A DNA stretch of 53,432 bases from Bacteroidota bacterium (GCA_005883765.1 VBAQ01000065.1:20962-74393), one strand, 5' to 3'. Numbered from the stretch's first letter, positions 32,799 to 41,840 are shown. Translations and numbers: made by a program. Notes: generated from the sequence alone by a model not told the origin.

Positions 32799-32938
32799 GA
32801 TAAATAAATTGCTTGACGAATCTACTAAATTCGACACATAGGTTTTTAAAAGATGTTGATAAAAAAACATTTTGGTTTCTGTCTTTCAAATTGATCATCC
32901 ATTTATTTTTATGCCGTTATCATTAAACACTTTCTGCT

Positions 32939-33544
32939 TTGCTAAAACTCAGATTTCAGAAACAATGTATTGAAGCTGGTTGCGATGAGGCCGGGCGGGG
33001 ATGCCTGGCAGGCCCTGTATTTGCTGCGGCAGTTATCTTACCCGATAAATTTTATCACCGCTTGCTGAACGATTCGAAACAGGTTGCGGAAGAAAACAGG
33101 TACAAACTAAGGAAGGTGATCGAAAAAAAAGCCATTGCTTTCGCAGTTGGCGTAGTTGATAATGACGAGATAGATTCCATAAATATCTTAAACGCATCTT
33201 TCAAAGCCATGCACCTGGCATTGGAAAAACTAAACCAGGGCCCCGGTTTGTTGCTGATCGACGGAAACCGATTTAACCCATACAAAAACATACCCCACGA
33301 ATGCATCGTTGAGGGCGATGGAAAATATTCCGCTATTGCTGCTGCCAGCATCCTTGCCAAAACCTACCGCGACGATTATATGCGGCAATTACATTCAGAA
33401 TTTCCTCACTACGGATGGTACAGCAATAAGGGCTATGCAACCAGGGAACATTGCCGTGCCATAGAAGCATTTGGATTGTGCAAGTATCACCGCAAAAGTT
33501 TTGATATTAAAGCGGCACAGTTAGAACTTTTCGAAGGCTTGTAG
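32939..33544 (+). CDS. rnhB: Ribonuclease HII
   Basis: It removes RNA primers and single ribonucleotides from DNA duplexes. The 201-residue protein starts at a TTG: no ATG or GTG lies in frame nearby, and homologues begin MLK-x-x-FQ as here. Catalytic residues are in CDEAGRG (Asp16, Glu17), then LLIDGNRF and [20 protein letters not shown]. The C-terminal motif [20 protein letters not shown] is complete and followed by [11 protein letters not shown]. Length is normal. It is monocistronic and divergent from the YeeE/YedE operon. Confidence 0.93.
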   Translation: MLKLRFQKQCIEAGCDEAGRGCLAGPVFAAAVILPDKFYHRLLNDSKQVAEENRYKLRKVIEKKAIAFAVGVVDNDEIDSINILNASFKAMHLALEKLNQGPGLLLIDGNRFNPYKNIPHECIVEGDGKYSAIAAASILAKTYRDDYMRQLHSEFPHYGWYSNKGYATREHCRAIEAFGLCKYHRKSFDIKAAQLELFEGL

Positions 33545-33551
33545 CCAGAGC

Positions 33552-33615
33552 GGTCAAACGAGTTAGATGAGTCATGTCCCATCACTCTCAGTTAAACCAT
33601 TTGACTCGTATGACC
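33552..33615. repeat. Imperfect inverted repeat after rnhB
   Basis: GGTCAAACGAGT and ACTCGTATGACC pair in 11 of 12 positions around about 40 bases. The intervening sequence repeats GAGTCAT and GACC-type words. There is no T-tract, so it looks like a degenerate dispersed repeat rather than a terminator. Confidence 0.4.
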
Positions 33616-33721
33616 GATATGACCCATTTCTCCAGATTGTTAAACATTTCTTAGAGCATTAAACCTTAAGAAAGCCATCGCGTCTCATTTCAAATCATTT
33701 TTTAAACGAAAAAATTATACA

Positions 33722-34027
33722 ATGAAAAAAATATTCTTTTTAGGATTGATCCTCACGCTATTTGCGGCCGCTGCGTCGGCTCAGCAAACGCGGGGAAGCG
33801 GCTTTCGCCATCACAGAGAAATGCAGGCACACCGTCATCGTGACTTAAACCGCCATGAATTGAGACGTTTACACCATGATGAACTTCGTTATAGAGTCGC
33901 TCGCAGAAGAGCACACCGTGATGGGATAATAACACCGTTGGAGCGCAGACGTCTCAATAAGATGAGACGCCATGAACGCCGCGAATCGTTCCGCTACTCG
34001 CATAACAACCGCAGGCACGTGATCTAA
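33722..34027 (+). CDS. Exported His/Arg-rich small protein
   Basis: A 101-residue protein with a clear signal peptide (MKKIFFLGLILTLFAAAASA then QQ). The mature 79 residues are extremely basic and rich in Arg and His, for example REMQAHRHRDLNRHELRRLH, followed by GIITPLERRRLNKMRRHERR. The segment HRDGIITPLERRRLNKM recalls an EF-hand-like loop-helix found in small periplasmic Bacteroidetes proteins. It might bind metal, nucleic acid or anionic polymer, but no function is known. A terminator follows 45 bases after its stop. Confidence 0.8.
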   Translation: MKKIFFLGLILTLFAAAASAQQTRGSGFRHHREMQAHRHRDLNRHELRRLHHDELRYRVARRRAHRDGIITPLERRRLNKMRRHERRESFRYSHNNRRHVI

Positions 34028-34074
34028 ATTCTGTCAGTCAATATATAAGCATGAATGTAGTGGTTGAAGGTTAC

Positions 34075-34105
34075 AGCATCGCTCTTTTTGGGCGGTGCTT
34101 TTTTA
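34075..34105 (+). terminator. Rho-independent terminator of the His/Arg-rich gene
   Basis: AGCATCGC and GCGGTGCT pair with one G-T wobble around a nine-base loop and run into a T-tract. Its end overlaps the stop of the convergent Sua5/YrdC gene. Confidence 0.7.
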
Positions 34106-34723
34106 TTGTATCCATTCACCTGCTCCCTGCCTGATCAACCTTGGTTCATCTTGTGTGCAGTCAATAACAGTTGACGGCACGGTGCCGCCGATGCCACCAT
34201 TCACTACAAGTTCCACTTCATTCATAAAATTCTCGTGCATGATTTCAGGGTCAGTGTAATCTTCGACAACTTCGCCAGGTAGGGAAGCACTTAATATCGG
34301 GTGTCCAAGTTCCTTTACAATCGCTCGTGCAATATTATTGGCCGGTACGCGAAGGCCGATCGTCTCTTTTTTATTTTGCAATATCTTAGGCACTTGCTTA
34401 CTTGCCGGTAAAATGAAAGTATAAGGACCCGGCAGGCACTCTCTTAATAATCGATAGGTTGACCGCGAAAGTTGTTTTGAAAAATCGCTAAGATGGCTAA
34501 GATCGTAGCAAATGAAGGACAGTTGAGCTTTGTAAGGATCGATTTTCTTTATCCGGCAAATTCTTTCTATCGCCTTATGTTGAAAAATATCACAGCCCAA
34601 ACCGTAAATAGTGTCCGTAGGGTATATGATCACGCCTCCTTTTTCCAAACATTCAACGACAGTTTTTATGTTACGTGGCTGGGGATTTTCGGGATGAACA
34701 TACAACATCATAGGTAAGGGCAA
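34103..34723 (-). CDS. L-threonylcarbamoyladenylate synthase family (Sua5/YciO/YrdC)
   Basis: A 206-residue protein with the YrdC fold: GGVIIYPTDTIYGLGCDIFQ, then KIDPYKAQLSFICYDLSHLS, LPGPYTFILPAS, ETIGLRVPANNIARAIV and the C-terminal PSTVIDCTQDEPRLIRQGAG. Family members make threonylcarbamoyl-AMP for the t6A tRNA modification. KxR-type residues in YciO paralogues differ; here KAQLSF replaces the usual K-R-P-x-x-P-L, which favours the YciO-like branch, so enzymatic identity is less sure. The true start may be ATG 34711 or 34708, close to the start shown. Confidence 0.82.
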   Translation of the reverse strand: MPLPMMLYVHPENPQPRNIKTVVECLEKGGVIIYPTDTIYGLGCDIFQHKAIERICRIKKIDPYKAQLSFICYDLSHLSDFSKQLSRSTYRLLRECLPGPYTFILPASKQVPKILQNKKETIGLRVPANNIARAIVKELGHPILSASLPGEVVEDYTDPEIMHENFMNEVELVVNGGIGGTVPSTVIDCTQDEPRLIRQGAGEWIQ

Positions 34724-34808
34724 TATTTGACCAGGAACAGTCTTTTTAGTTATGAGTTAAAAATACAATGAAAAAGCCGGTTCAGGTTAGATCCATTTGC
34801 ACAGCAAT

Positions 34809-34835
34809 TTGTATTTTCATCGCCTGTTATCTTTG
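34809..34835 (+). promoter_or_regulatory. Promoter of the JmjC-type oxygenase (TTG...TATCTTTG)
   Basis: TTG at 34809-34811 and a perfect TATCTTTG at 34828-34835 are 16 bases apart. The -7 box ends 15 bases before the ATG. Confidence 0.6.
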
Positions 34836-34850
34836 TAAAAACGGAAATGC

Positions 34851-35741
34851 ATGCAGCTCAGACCAGTGACTAATGTTGAGAATATTGATCCTGCAAGATT
34901 CAAAAAAGAATTTTACGAACCAGGCTTACCCGTGGTCATTAAAAACCTCTCGAGGGACTGGCCGGCCTATGAAAAATGGAATTGGGGTTATTTTAAACAA
35001 TTGGTCGGAGACAAAAAAGTTCCCCTCTATAACAATGTAAAAAGTGACGCTTACACGCCGATCAATACGGCCGATGATTACAAAACCTTTGGTGAATACA
35101 TCGATATGATCAGCCAGGGGCCGGCCGGCTGGAGAATTTTTTTATTCAATATTTTCGACCATGCGCCTGAGCTAACCAAAGATTTTACCTGGCCGGAACA
35201 TTTAATGAAAGGCTTTGTAAAAAAATATCCAATGTTGTTCACCGGCGGAGCCACGTCTATCACCCACATGCATTTTGATATTGACCTCTCGCATATTCTA
35301 CATACACAATTTATAGGAAGAAAAAGAGTGTTGCTATTTCCATTTCAAGAGCAGCACAAACTTTATCGCAAACCTTTTGAAGTGTTAAGCCTCGCCGATT
35401 TCTCACACTATCACGATGGCAATGGCACACCGGACTATCAAAAATTTCCGGCTTTAAAGCTGGCGCAGGGATATGACCTCATTCTTGGCCATGGCGATAC
35501 CTTGTTTATGCCTGCCGGTTACTGGCACCACATGGAATACCTGGACGGCGGCTTTGCCATGAGTTTAAGGGCCCTTCAACCATCACTAGTAGGGAAATTG
35601 CAAGGCGCATGGAATCTATTTGGCATGAGAACGATCGATACGGTAATGAAAAAGGCAATGCCTAAACCCTGGTATGACTGGAAGCAGCGAAAAATATTTT
35701 CTGAAGCGCAAAAAGAATTGCTCACAGGAAAAGCTAACTAA
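34851..35741 (+). CDS. Cupin-like/JmjC-type Fe(II) 2-oxoglutarate-dependent oxygenase
   Basis: A 296-residue protein of the Cupin_8/JmjC group. The N-terminal YEPGLPVVIKNLSRDWPAYE and YFKQLVGDKKVPLYNN are typical of this family. The metal triad is His141 and Asp143 in ITHMHFDID and His226 in GDTLFMPAGYWHHMEY. Fe(II) and 2-oxoglutarate should be bound, and members hydroxylate proteins, RNA or small molecules; the substrate here is unknown. The gene has its own promoter and terminator and is therefore monocistronic. Confidence 0.87.
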   Translation: MQLRPVTNVENIDPARFKKEFYEPGLPVVIKNLSRDWPAYEKWNWGYFKQLVGDKKVPLYNNVKSDAYTPINTADDYKTFGEYIDMISQGPAGWRIFLFNIFDHAPELTKDFTWPEHLMKGFVKKYPMLFTGGATSITHMHFDIDLSHILHTQFIGRKRVLLFPFQEQHKLYRKPFEVLSLADFSHYHDGNGTPDYQKFPALKLAQGYDLILGHGDTLFMPAGYWHHMEYLDGGFAMSLRALQPSLVGKLQGAWNLFGMRTIDTVMKKAMPKPWYDWKQRKIFSEAQKELLTGKAN

Positions 35742-35749
35742 AAAAAATA

Positions 35750-35770
35750 AACTCCCGAGTTGCGGGAGTT
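35750..35770. terminator. Bidirectional terminator
   Basis: AACTCCCG and CGGGAGTT form an 8-bp stem with loop AGTTG between the convergent oxygenase and korB genes; A-rich and T-rich flanks support both directions. Confidence 0.85.
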
Positions 35771-35792
35771 CATTTAAAAATTTTCAGCGCGT

Positions 35793-36824
35793 CTATTGAA
35801 TTGTCCAAACCTCATTCCCGCGGAGTAGCTTATCTAGGTCTGCACTTTTTTTAGCTTTTGCATATTCGATCTGTTGTTCCATCACCTCTTCATAGCACGG
35901 ACGATCTGTTTCATAAAAAACACCAAAAGGCCTTGGCAGATGTCCTTCCAATTGTGGATCGTCAAAAATTCTTATGAGGATCTGTGCCTTGTACATATCG
36001 GTCTCATCATGTATCCAGCAATCATCGGCACTGTATCCATCTGAAAGATTAATTACTTTGGGAGTGAAACCATCCAATTTAATTCCCCTATCGTTCTTTG
36101 CACCAAACAAAAGAGGTTTTCCTTTTTCCAGGAAGATGGTTTCTTCAGCCTTGCTGCTTTTCTCGGTATAGATCTCAAAAGCGGCATCATTAAAAATATT
36201 GCAGTTTTGATAGATCTCAAGAAAGGAGGCGCCCTTGTGCTGGTTAGCTCTCAGCAACATCGCTTGCAAATGTTTTGGATCGCGGTCCATGCTTCTCGCC
36301 ACAAACGTGGCATCTGCACCGCGAGCCAATGCCAGCGGATTGAAGGGATGATCGATACTGCCAAATGGAGTTGACTTCGTTATTTTATTTGTCTCAGAAG
36401 TAGGAGAATATTGCCCTTTTGTCAACCCATAGATCTGGTTGTTGAATAATAAAATGTTGACATCAAAATTGCGGCGCAGCAAATGGATCGTGTGGTTACC
36501 CCCAATGCTCAGGCCATCACCATCTCCCGTAACGATCCAAACACTTAATTCCGGACGTGCAGCCTTCAAACCACTCGCAACAGCCGTAGCACGACCATGG
36601 ATCGAATGCATGCCGTATGTATTCATGTAATACGGAAACCGCGATGAACACCCAATGCCGGAAATGATTACTATATTTTCTCGGGCTATGCCCAGCGTGG
36701 GCATCACTTTTTGAACCTGCGCAAGTATCGAATAGTCGCCGCATCCTGGGCACCACCTCACTTCCTGGTCCGTGGCAAAATCTTTTGCAGTTAATGCAGG
36801 GGCGGCTGTAATTGTATCACTCAT
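35793..36824 (-). CDS. korB: 2-oxoacid:ferredoxin oxidoreductase subunit beta
   Basis: A 343-residue thiamine-diphosphate-binding beta subunit, probably of 2-oxoglutarate:ferredoxin oxidoreductase, which makes succinyl-CoA in an oxidative TCA cycle using ferredoxin. Visible are WCPGCGDYS at 24-32 and GIGCSSR at 57-63 (Cys ligands of the Fe-S centre), the TPP motif GDGDGLSIGGNH at 100-111 and LLFNNQIYGLTKGQYSPTSE. The partner alpha subunit normally lies next to it but is not here: the flanking genes are unrelated and oppositely oriented. The alpha subunit must be elsewhere in the genome. Confidence 0.92.
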   Translation of the reverse strand: MSDTITAAPALTAKDFATDQEVRWCPGCGDYSILAQVQKVMPTLGIARENIVIISGIGCSSRFPYYMNTYGMHSIHGRATAVASGLKAARPELSVWIVTGDGDGLSIGGNHTIHLLRRNFDVNILLFNNQIYGLTKGQYSPTSETNKITKSTPFGSIDHPFNPLALARGADATFVARSMDRDPKHLQAMLLRANQHKGASFLEIYQNCNIFNDAAFEIYTEKSSKAEETIFLEKGKPLLFGAKNDRGIKLDGFTPKVINLSDGYSADDCWIHDETDMYKAQILIRIFDDPQLEGHLPRPFGVFYETDRPCYEEVMEQQIEYAKAKKSADLDKLLRGNEVWTIQ

Positions 36825-37072
36825 ATAAATTGATAGGGTTCTGCAAATTTAAACAATATCAAACAAGGAAAAGAAACAAACTGCCTGTCAATATTGATTC
36901 CTGCCAGTTTTTTAACCTTTTTCACATCTTATTTAATTCTTCCCGATATCAAAGTCTCCTGCAAAGATCGCTCATATTACAAATTTATCGGGCAAAACTA
37001 ACAAGCATCCCTCATCACGTGCAATTACCAGAAACCATCATGAATTAGTACATTCATTCATAAATTTCAATC

Positions 37073-39238
37073 ATGAGGAATTTTTTATTCACAGCTTTGA
37101 TCTTTTTTACCAGTTCTTATTGTTACTCTCAAAACGGCAAAGAGTCCGTTAAGGTAACAGACATGCTGAAAATAAGATCGATAAATGGAATCAATATTTC
37201 CAAAGATGGGGGGCGGGCGGTTTTTACAGTGACCACCATTGAGCCTGATGGTGATTCGAAGTGGGATTATAAATATGTGAATCAAATATGGATGGTGAAT
37301 ACAGACGGCAAGTCATTGCCCCGGCAACTAACCACTAAAGAAGGCTCTTCTCAAGCTGCCTGGAGTCCTGATGGAAAACAAATCGCCTTTGTTCGTCTTG
37401 CAGATGGTAAGCCACAAATATTTTTGTTGCCGCTTGATGGAGGCGAAGCGACACAACTTACAAAATTCAAATACGGAGCCGGTACACCCAAGTGGAGTCC
37501 TGATGGAAAAAAGATCTTGTTTTCATCGAACATCCCTTTGAAAGATCTCTTAAAAGACTCATTACTCAATCCCAATCACGAGGTGCCCGTGTGGTCGTAT
37601 GAAAAACCGGGTTTTGAGAAAAATCAGGAGCTAAAAAATTCGAATACAAATGCAGATCCTGACGGCAATATGAATGAGATCACGGCATATCTTGACAACA
37701 ATATAAATGATAAAAAAGTCAAGGTGGTTGATAGATTAAATTTCCAGGATGAAATGGATGTGAACGCGGATATCAGCCTCAATCATTTTTTTGTTTTCAA
37801 CTCTGATGGAACCGGAAAACCGCTCGAATTAACAAAAGGTTTTTATCGTTTCAATTTTGCCGATTTCGCTCCAGGCGGTAAACAGGTGATCTTGTCAGGC
37901 GACATTGATTCCACCCAACATACTGATCGCTCGTTGGAGAGTGAGATATTTATTGTTGATACGGATGGCAGGAACTTAAAAAAAATCCTGGGTGAAGAAG
38001 GTAAAAATTATAACTCGCCCCAGGTTTCCCATTCGGGAAAATGGCTGGCATTCCAATATGGCAATACCTCATTTGTTACTTTACCTACGTTAGCCATTAT
38101 GCCAGTGAACGGCTCTGTTAGCGAGAAAATAGATATTCCTTTTGACAGAAGCAAAGGAAACTTTACGTGGAGCGATGACGACAAATATCTTTACTTCTCT
38201 GCCCAGAGTAATGGCGGACAACCGATCTACCGGGTTGACATGTCAACAAAAAAAGTGGAACAACTTTCTGATTACAACAGCGGCATTGTAAATTTTGATC
38301 TTGTGAGAAGCAAACTTGTTTTTGCGAAGACCGAAGTGACCGATCCATTCGACATTTACACGTCCGATGCCGACGGTAAAAATGCAAAAAGGATCAGTGA
38401 CTTTAATTTCAGTTGGGTGCAGACAAAAAAACTTTCGTTTCCTGAAAAGAAGAGTTTCGCGAATAACCAGGGCATGACCGTTGAATATTGGATCATGAAA
38501 CCCATCAATTACGAACCTGGAAAAAAGTATCCGTTGTTATTAGAGATTCACGGCGGACCATCTGCTATGTGGGGGCCTGGAGAAACAACTATGTGGCATG
38601 AATACCAGTTTTTTTGCAGTAAAGGTTATGGGGTTGTGTATTGTAATCCTCGCGGCAGCGGTGGCTACGGATTAGATTTTTTAAGGGCGAATATCAATGA
38701 TTGGGGCTCGGGGCCAACGAGCGATGTGCTTACCGCGTTGGATAAAACGGTTGCCGAGGGTTGGGCCGACACCTCCAAACTAATAGTCACTGGCGGTTCG
38801 TACGCCGGCTACCTCGTCGCGTGGATCATTGCCCATGATCATCGATTTAAGGCCGCCTGTTCCCAGCGCGGGGTGTACGATCTCGCTACTTTTTTTGGAG
38901 AAGGCAATGCCTGGAGGCTTGTACCGAATTATTTTGGCGGCTATCCATGGGAACCGACAACGAAAGCAATTCTGCAAAGAGAATCACCAATTAGCTACGT
39001 TCAAAATATTACTACTCCATACATAATTTTTCATGGAGAAAATGATCGTCGCACCGGAACCACGCAGGGTGAAATGATGTATCGCAGTTTAAAAGTATTG
39101 GGGCGGCCTGTTGAATATGTACGACACCCGGGAGCTACACATGAAATAACGAGAAGCGGCAACAACCGCCAGCGTATTGACCAAATGCTGAGGACCTACG
39201 AATTTTTTGAAAGATGGATCGACAAAAAATCTTTTTAA
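37073..39238 (+). CDS. S9 family prolyl oligopeptidase-type peptidase
   Basis: A 721-residue exported serine peptidase with signal peptide MRNFLFTALIFFTSSYCYSQ. A beta-propeller of WD-like repeats (SPDGKQIAFVRLADGKPQIF, WSPDGKKILFSSN) covers about residues 30-450. The alpha/beta hydrolase domain follows, with EIHGGPSAMWGPGE, NPRGSGGYG, nucleophile Ser near 575 in GGSYAGYL, Asp in GENDRR near 658 and His in GATHEIT near 688. It resembles acylaminoacyl/dipeptidyl peptidases and should trim oligopeptides in the periplasm. A 248-bp spacer with no clear -7 box precedes it. The c-type cytochrome follows by 28 bp. Confidence 0.93.
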   Translation: MRNFLFTALIFFTSSYCYSQNGKESVKVTDMLKIRSINGINISKDGGRAVFTVTTIEPDGDSKWDYKYVNQIWMVNTDGKSLPRQLTTKEGSSQAAWSPDGKQIAFVRLADGKPQIFLLPLDGGEATQLTKFKYGAGTPKWSPDGKKILFSSNIPLKDLLKDSLLNPNHEVPVWSYEKPGFEKNQELKNSNTNADPDGNMNEITAYLDNNINDKKVKVVDRLNFQDEMDVNADISLNHFFVFNSDGTGKPLELTKGFYRFNFADFAPGGKQVILSGDIDSTQHTDRSLESEIFIVDTDGRNLKKILGEEGKNYNSPQVSHSGKWLAFQYGNTSFVTLPTLAIMPVNGSVSEKIDIPFDRSKGNFTWSDDDKYLYFSAQSNGGQPIYRVDMSTKKVEQLSDYNSGIVNFDLVRSKLVFAKTEVTDPFDIYTSDADGKNAKRISDFNFSWVQTKKLSFPEKKSFANNQGMTVEYWIMKPINYEPGKKYPLLLEIHGGPSAMWGPGETTMWHEYQFFCSKGYGVVYCNPRGSGGYGLDFLRANINDWGSGPTSDVLTALDKTVAEGWADTSKLIVTGGSYAGYLVAWIIAHDHRFKAACSQRGVYDLATFFGEGNAWRLVPNYFGGYPWEPTTKAILQRESPISYVQNITTPYIIFHGENDRRTGTTQGEMMYRSLKVLGRPVEYVRHPGATHEITRSGNNRQRIDQMLRTYEFFERWIDKKSF

Positions 39239-39266
39239 GAATTAAATTACATTTAAAAATTACAAG

Positions 39267-39689
39267 ATGAAATACAACAAAAAAATTCTCGTCGTAACCG
39301 GATTGGTCGTATTTGTAATTGTGGGCATAGCAGCCAGCAGGCCACCGGAGGAAAAATTTAAGAACCTGAAAGTACTTCCTAAGGATATATCGGAACAAAC
39401 GATAGATAAAGTAATGGATGAATTTTCAAAAGCGCTTGGTGTTGAGTGCAATTTTTGTCACTTACAAATTGATTCTACAAATTGGGACATGGCAAGCGAT
39501 CAAAAGCCAGAAAAAAGCGTAGCCCGTAAAATGATAAAGATGAGCAACAAGATCAATAAAGATTTCTTTAAGGCAAAAACGAAGTACGGTGAAGAAAATG
39601 CAGTCCTGGAAATACATTGTGTGACCTGTCATCACGGGCAGCCGCATCCTGAAATGGAAGAAGAACAGGAGGAAAAGCCCAAACAATAA
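39267..39689 (+). CDS. Small diheme c-type cytochrome (reaction-centre cytochrome-like)
   Basis: A 140-residue protein anchored by one N-terminal hydrophobic segment (residues 6-24). Two heme-attachment sites CNFCH at 61-65 and CVTCH at 118-122 are separated by KSVARKMIKMSNKINKDFF, a spacing and helix typical of the photosynthetic reaction-centre cytochrome c subunit family in non-photosynthetic Bacteroidetes. The C-terminus is highly acidic (EMEEEQEEKPKQ). It is expected to carry electrons in the periplasm; no specific partner is nearby. It follows the S9 peptidase with a 28-bp gap and is likely in the same transcript. Confidence 0.85.
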   Translation: MKYNKKILVVTGLVVFVIVGIAASRPPEEKFKNLKVLPKDISEQTIDKVMDEFSKALGVECNFCHLQIDSTNWDMASDQKPEKSVARKMIKMSNKINKDFFKAKTKYGEENAVLEIHCVTCHHGQPHPEMEEEQEEKPKQ

Positions 39690-39699
39690 TTCAATAAAA

Positions 39700-39723
39700 A
39701 AGCTTCGTTTGGAACCGAAGCTT
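39700..39723. terminator. Bidirectional terminator
   Basis: AAGCTTCG and CGAAGCTT form an 8-bp stem around an 8-base loop. The minus strand continues into TTTTTTATTG, suited to stop the small membrane protein gene; on the plus strand it follows the cytochrome. A 13-base direct repeat, ATTAGATACCAGT then ATTAGATACCAGG, lies at 39731-39756. Confidence 0.75.
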
Positions 39724-39758
39724 GTCCATTATTAGATACCAGTATTAGATACCAGGCA

Positions 39759-39986
39759 TCAGCTTTTACGTCCACTTTTTAAGATCGCTACTAATAAAAG
39801 TATGAAAACGGCCGCCCCCACTACCCAAACCCAAGGTTGTCCCCAAAAGGTAGTTTTATTGCTGGTGACGTTCACATCAATTTCTTTTTTGTCCTGTGCA
39901 AAACTTATCATTGCGATCAAGCCACTGGAAAAAATTAAAATGAGCTTATGAAAATAGCGGCTAGCTAAAGTTAAATTTCCCTTCAT
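39759..39986 (-). CDS. Small exported single-span membrane protein
   Basis: ATG 39986 gives 75 residues: a signal peptide-like start (LILIFSSGLIAMISFAQ), a polar segment KKEIDVNVTSNKTTFWGQPW and one membrane span WVWVVGAAVFILLLVAIL followed by KSGRKS. Similar small proteins occur across Bacteroidetes without known role. The first 13 codons of the longer open frame (from 40025) have no support. Confidence 0.65.
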   Translation of the reverse strand: MKGNLTLASRYFHKLILIFSSGLIAMISFAQDKKEIDVNVTSNKTTFWGQPWVWVVGAAVFILLLVAILKSGRKS

Positions 39987-40159
39987 AAAATTTGTTTGTA
40001 TAGAGGAGAAAAAAAACCATGCCATCTAATACGGGTCTGAATTTTAAAGAATTAGCCCGTGCTGACTCCAGGCGCGGTAGAAGTTTTTCAACAAATAGCG
40101 TAACAATTGCGGCTTACTAAAATTCTTTTGCAATAAATTACAGTGTCAATTCTCTTTTC

Positions 40160-41617
40160 ATGAATTCCAGTTTATATGATTTTGGCATGATCGGCCTGGG
40201 CACCATGGGCTGCAATCTTCTGTTGAATATGGCCGACAATCACTTCGCCGTTATTGGTTTTGACATCAATCGTTCAAAGGCCGAAGAGTTTGAAGCATCA
40301 GCAAACCCTGATACAGTTGTAAAAGGAGTTTTTGAATTATCGTCGATGGTACAACAATTAAAAAAACCAAGGAAGATGATGATGCTCGTGCCGGCGGGTA
40401 AGCCTGTTGATGACGTGATCAACAACTTGCTTCCTCTTCTGGAAAAGGATGATATAGTTATCGATGGCGGCAACTCTCATTTTACTGATACCCTGAAAAG
40501 GATCCAATTCCTCCAGGAAAAAGGGATTCACTTCATGGGAATTGGAATTTCAGGGGGTGAGATGGGAGCCAGGATAGGTCCCAGCATTATGCCCGGGGGA
40601 GATCAGCCAGGATGGAACCAGGTAAAACCCATTTTGGAAGCAGTATCCGCAAAAGTAAATGGCGAGCCGTGTGTTGCTTATATGGGTAAGTGGGCCGCGG
40701 GGCATTATGTAAAAATGGTGCACAATGGAATTGAATATGGGATTATGCAACTGATCAGCGAAGTATATGATATTTTAAAACGAGGTGTTGGATTAACGAA
40801 CGAAGAATTGCACGACACTTTTAAAAACTGGAACGAAGGGGATATGCAATCTTTTTTGTTGGAGATCACCGCTGACATTTTCACACACAAAGACGCAGAG
40901 ACGGGAAAGGGAATGGTTGATATCATTCTGGATAAGGCTGGTTCAAAGGGCACTGGCAAATGGACCTCGCAAAATGCCATGGACCTTGCCACGCCTATTC
41001 CGACAATCGATATGGCAGTTGCCATGAGGGACATCTCGGTTTATAAGGATGAGCGAATGACCGCGGCGGAGTTGTACGGCAGGAACTCATCGCAAATGAT
41101 CAGGGACAAAGAAAAATTCGTCTCTCAATTACACGATGCCCTCTACTTTGCTACGATCATCTGTTATGCGCAAGGGTTCGCATTATTGCACAAGGGATCC
41201 GGGGACCTGGACATGAACATTCCTTTGCCTGATGTTGTGAGGATCTGGAGAGGGGGCTGCATCATCCGTTCCGCGTTGCTGGATAATTTTTATTCTGTGT
41301 ATAAGAAAGACCCGGAGCTTTCAAATATGCTTTTGAATAAAAAGATTGCAAGACTATTGAAGAGCAAGGAGAAAAAACTAAGAATGGTTATAAAACAGGC
41401 AACCGCACTTAGAATTCCCATGGCCGGGTTCACTTCTGCATTGGCTTATTTCGATGCTTACTGCAGTAAACAATTGCCCACTAACCTGATCCAGGCCCAG
41501 CGTGATTTTTTTGGTGCGCATATGTATCAGCGTATTGATAAAGAAGGAATGTTTCATAACGAATGGCAGCCTTTGCCCGAGCATGCAAACGAAGAAGAAC
41601 CCGAGCAAAAACCCTAG
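40160..41617 (+). CDS. gnd: 6-phosphogluconate dehydrogenase, decarboxylating
   Basis: It converts 6-phosphogluconate to ribulose 5-phosphate with NADPH and CO2. The 485-residue protein has the NADP-binding motif IGLGTMG at 11-17 followed by FDINRSKAEEF, then VIDGGNSHFTDTLKRI, GIGISGGEMGARIGPSIMPG and the substrate site AAGHYVKMVHNGIEYGIMQL. The C-terminal helical domain contains KGTGKWTSQNAMDLATPIPT and SALAYFDAYC. Length is standard for the E. coli-type enzyme. It opens the oxidative pentose phosphate operon with zwf and pgl. Confidence 0.96.
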   Translation: MNSSLYDFGMIGLGTMGCNLLLNMADNHFAVIGFDINRSKAEEFEASANPDTVVKGVFELSSMVQQLKKPRKMMMLVPAGKPVDDVINNLLPLLEKDDIVIDGGNSHFTDTLKRIQFLQEKGIHFMGIGISGGEMGARIGPSIMPGGDQPGWNQVKPILEAVSAKVNGEPCVAYMGKWAAGHYVKMVHNGIEYGIMQLISEVYDILKRGVGLTNEELHDTFKNWNEGDMQSFLLEITADIFTHKDAETGKGMVDIILDKAGSKGTGKWTSQNAMDLATPIPTIDMAVAMRDISVYKDERMTAAELYGRNSSQMIRDKEKFVSQLHDALYFATIICYAQGFALLHKGSGDLDMNIPLPDVVRIWRGGCIIRSALLDNFYSVYKKDPELSNMLLNKKIARLLKSKEKKLRMVIKQATALRIPMAGFTSALAYFDAYCSKQLPTNLIQAQRDFFGAHMYQRIDKEGMFHNEWQPLPEHANEEEPEQKP

Positions 41618-41650
41618 TGAATTACGAGATCATTTTCAAAATTCAGAACT

Positions 41651-41782
41651 ATGGCAAAAGCAAGGAAAAAAAAAGGACTGAAAGATACTTTGAAAGATGC
41701 GATAAAACTGTCTGTGCAGCCACCGCCTCAGGCAATTACTCCACCCGAAAAATCTCAGAAAAAGTCCGGTAAAGAGAAATGA
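41651..41782 (+). CDS. 43-residue Lys/Pro-rich small protein, unknown
   Basis: ATG 41651, located 33 bp after gnd, opens a 43-codon frame ending in TGA, in the same direction as gnd and zwf and 58 bp before zwf. The product starts MAKARKKKGLKDTLKDAIKL, then SVQPPPQAITPPEKSQKKS, and is very basic. The clean start, the tight operon position and the organised basic helix plus Pro-rich tail make it more credible than most ORFs of this length. No family was recognised. Confidence 0.5.
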   Translation: MAKARKKKGLKDTLKDAIKLSVQPPPQAITPPEKSQKKSGKEK

Positions 41783-41840
41783 ATACTGTGGGATTTATGT
41801 TCACCAAATGCGCGGCATATAAAATAAAATATAGAAGGCA

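Noticed and set aside
36812-37048. 78-codon plus ORF between korB and the S9 peptidase
   Set aside because: Starts inside korB on the opposite strand, with no ribosome site and random composition.
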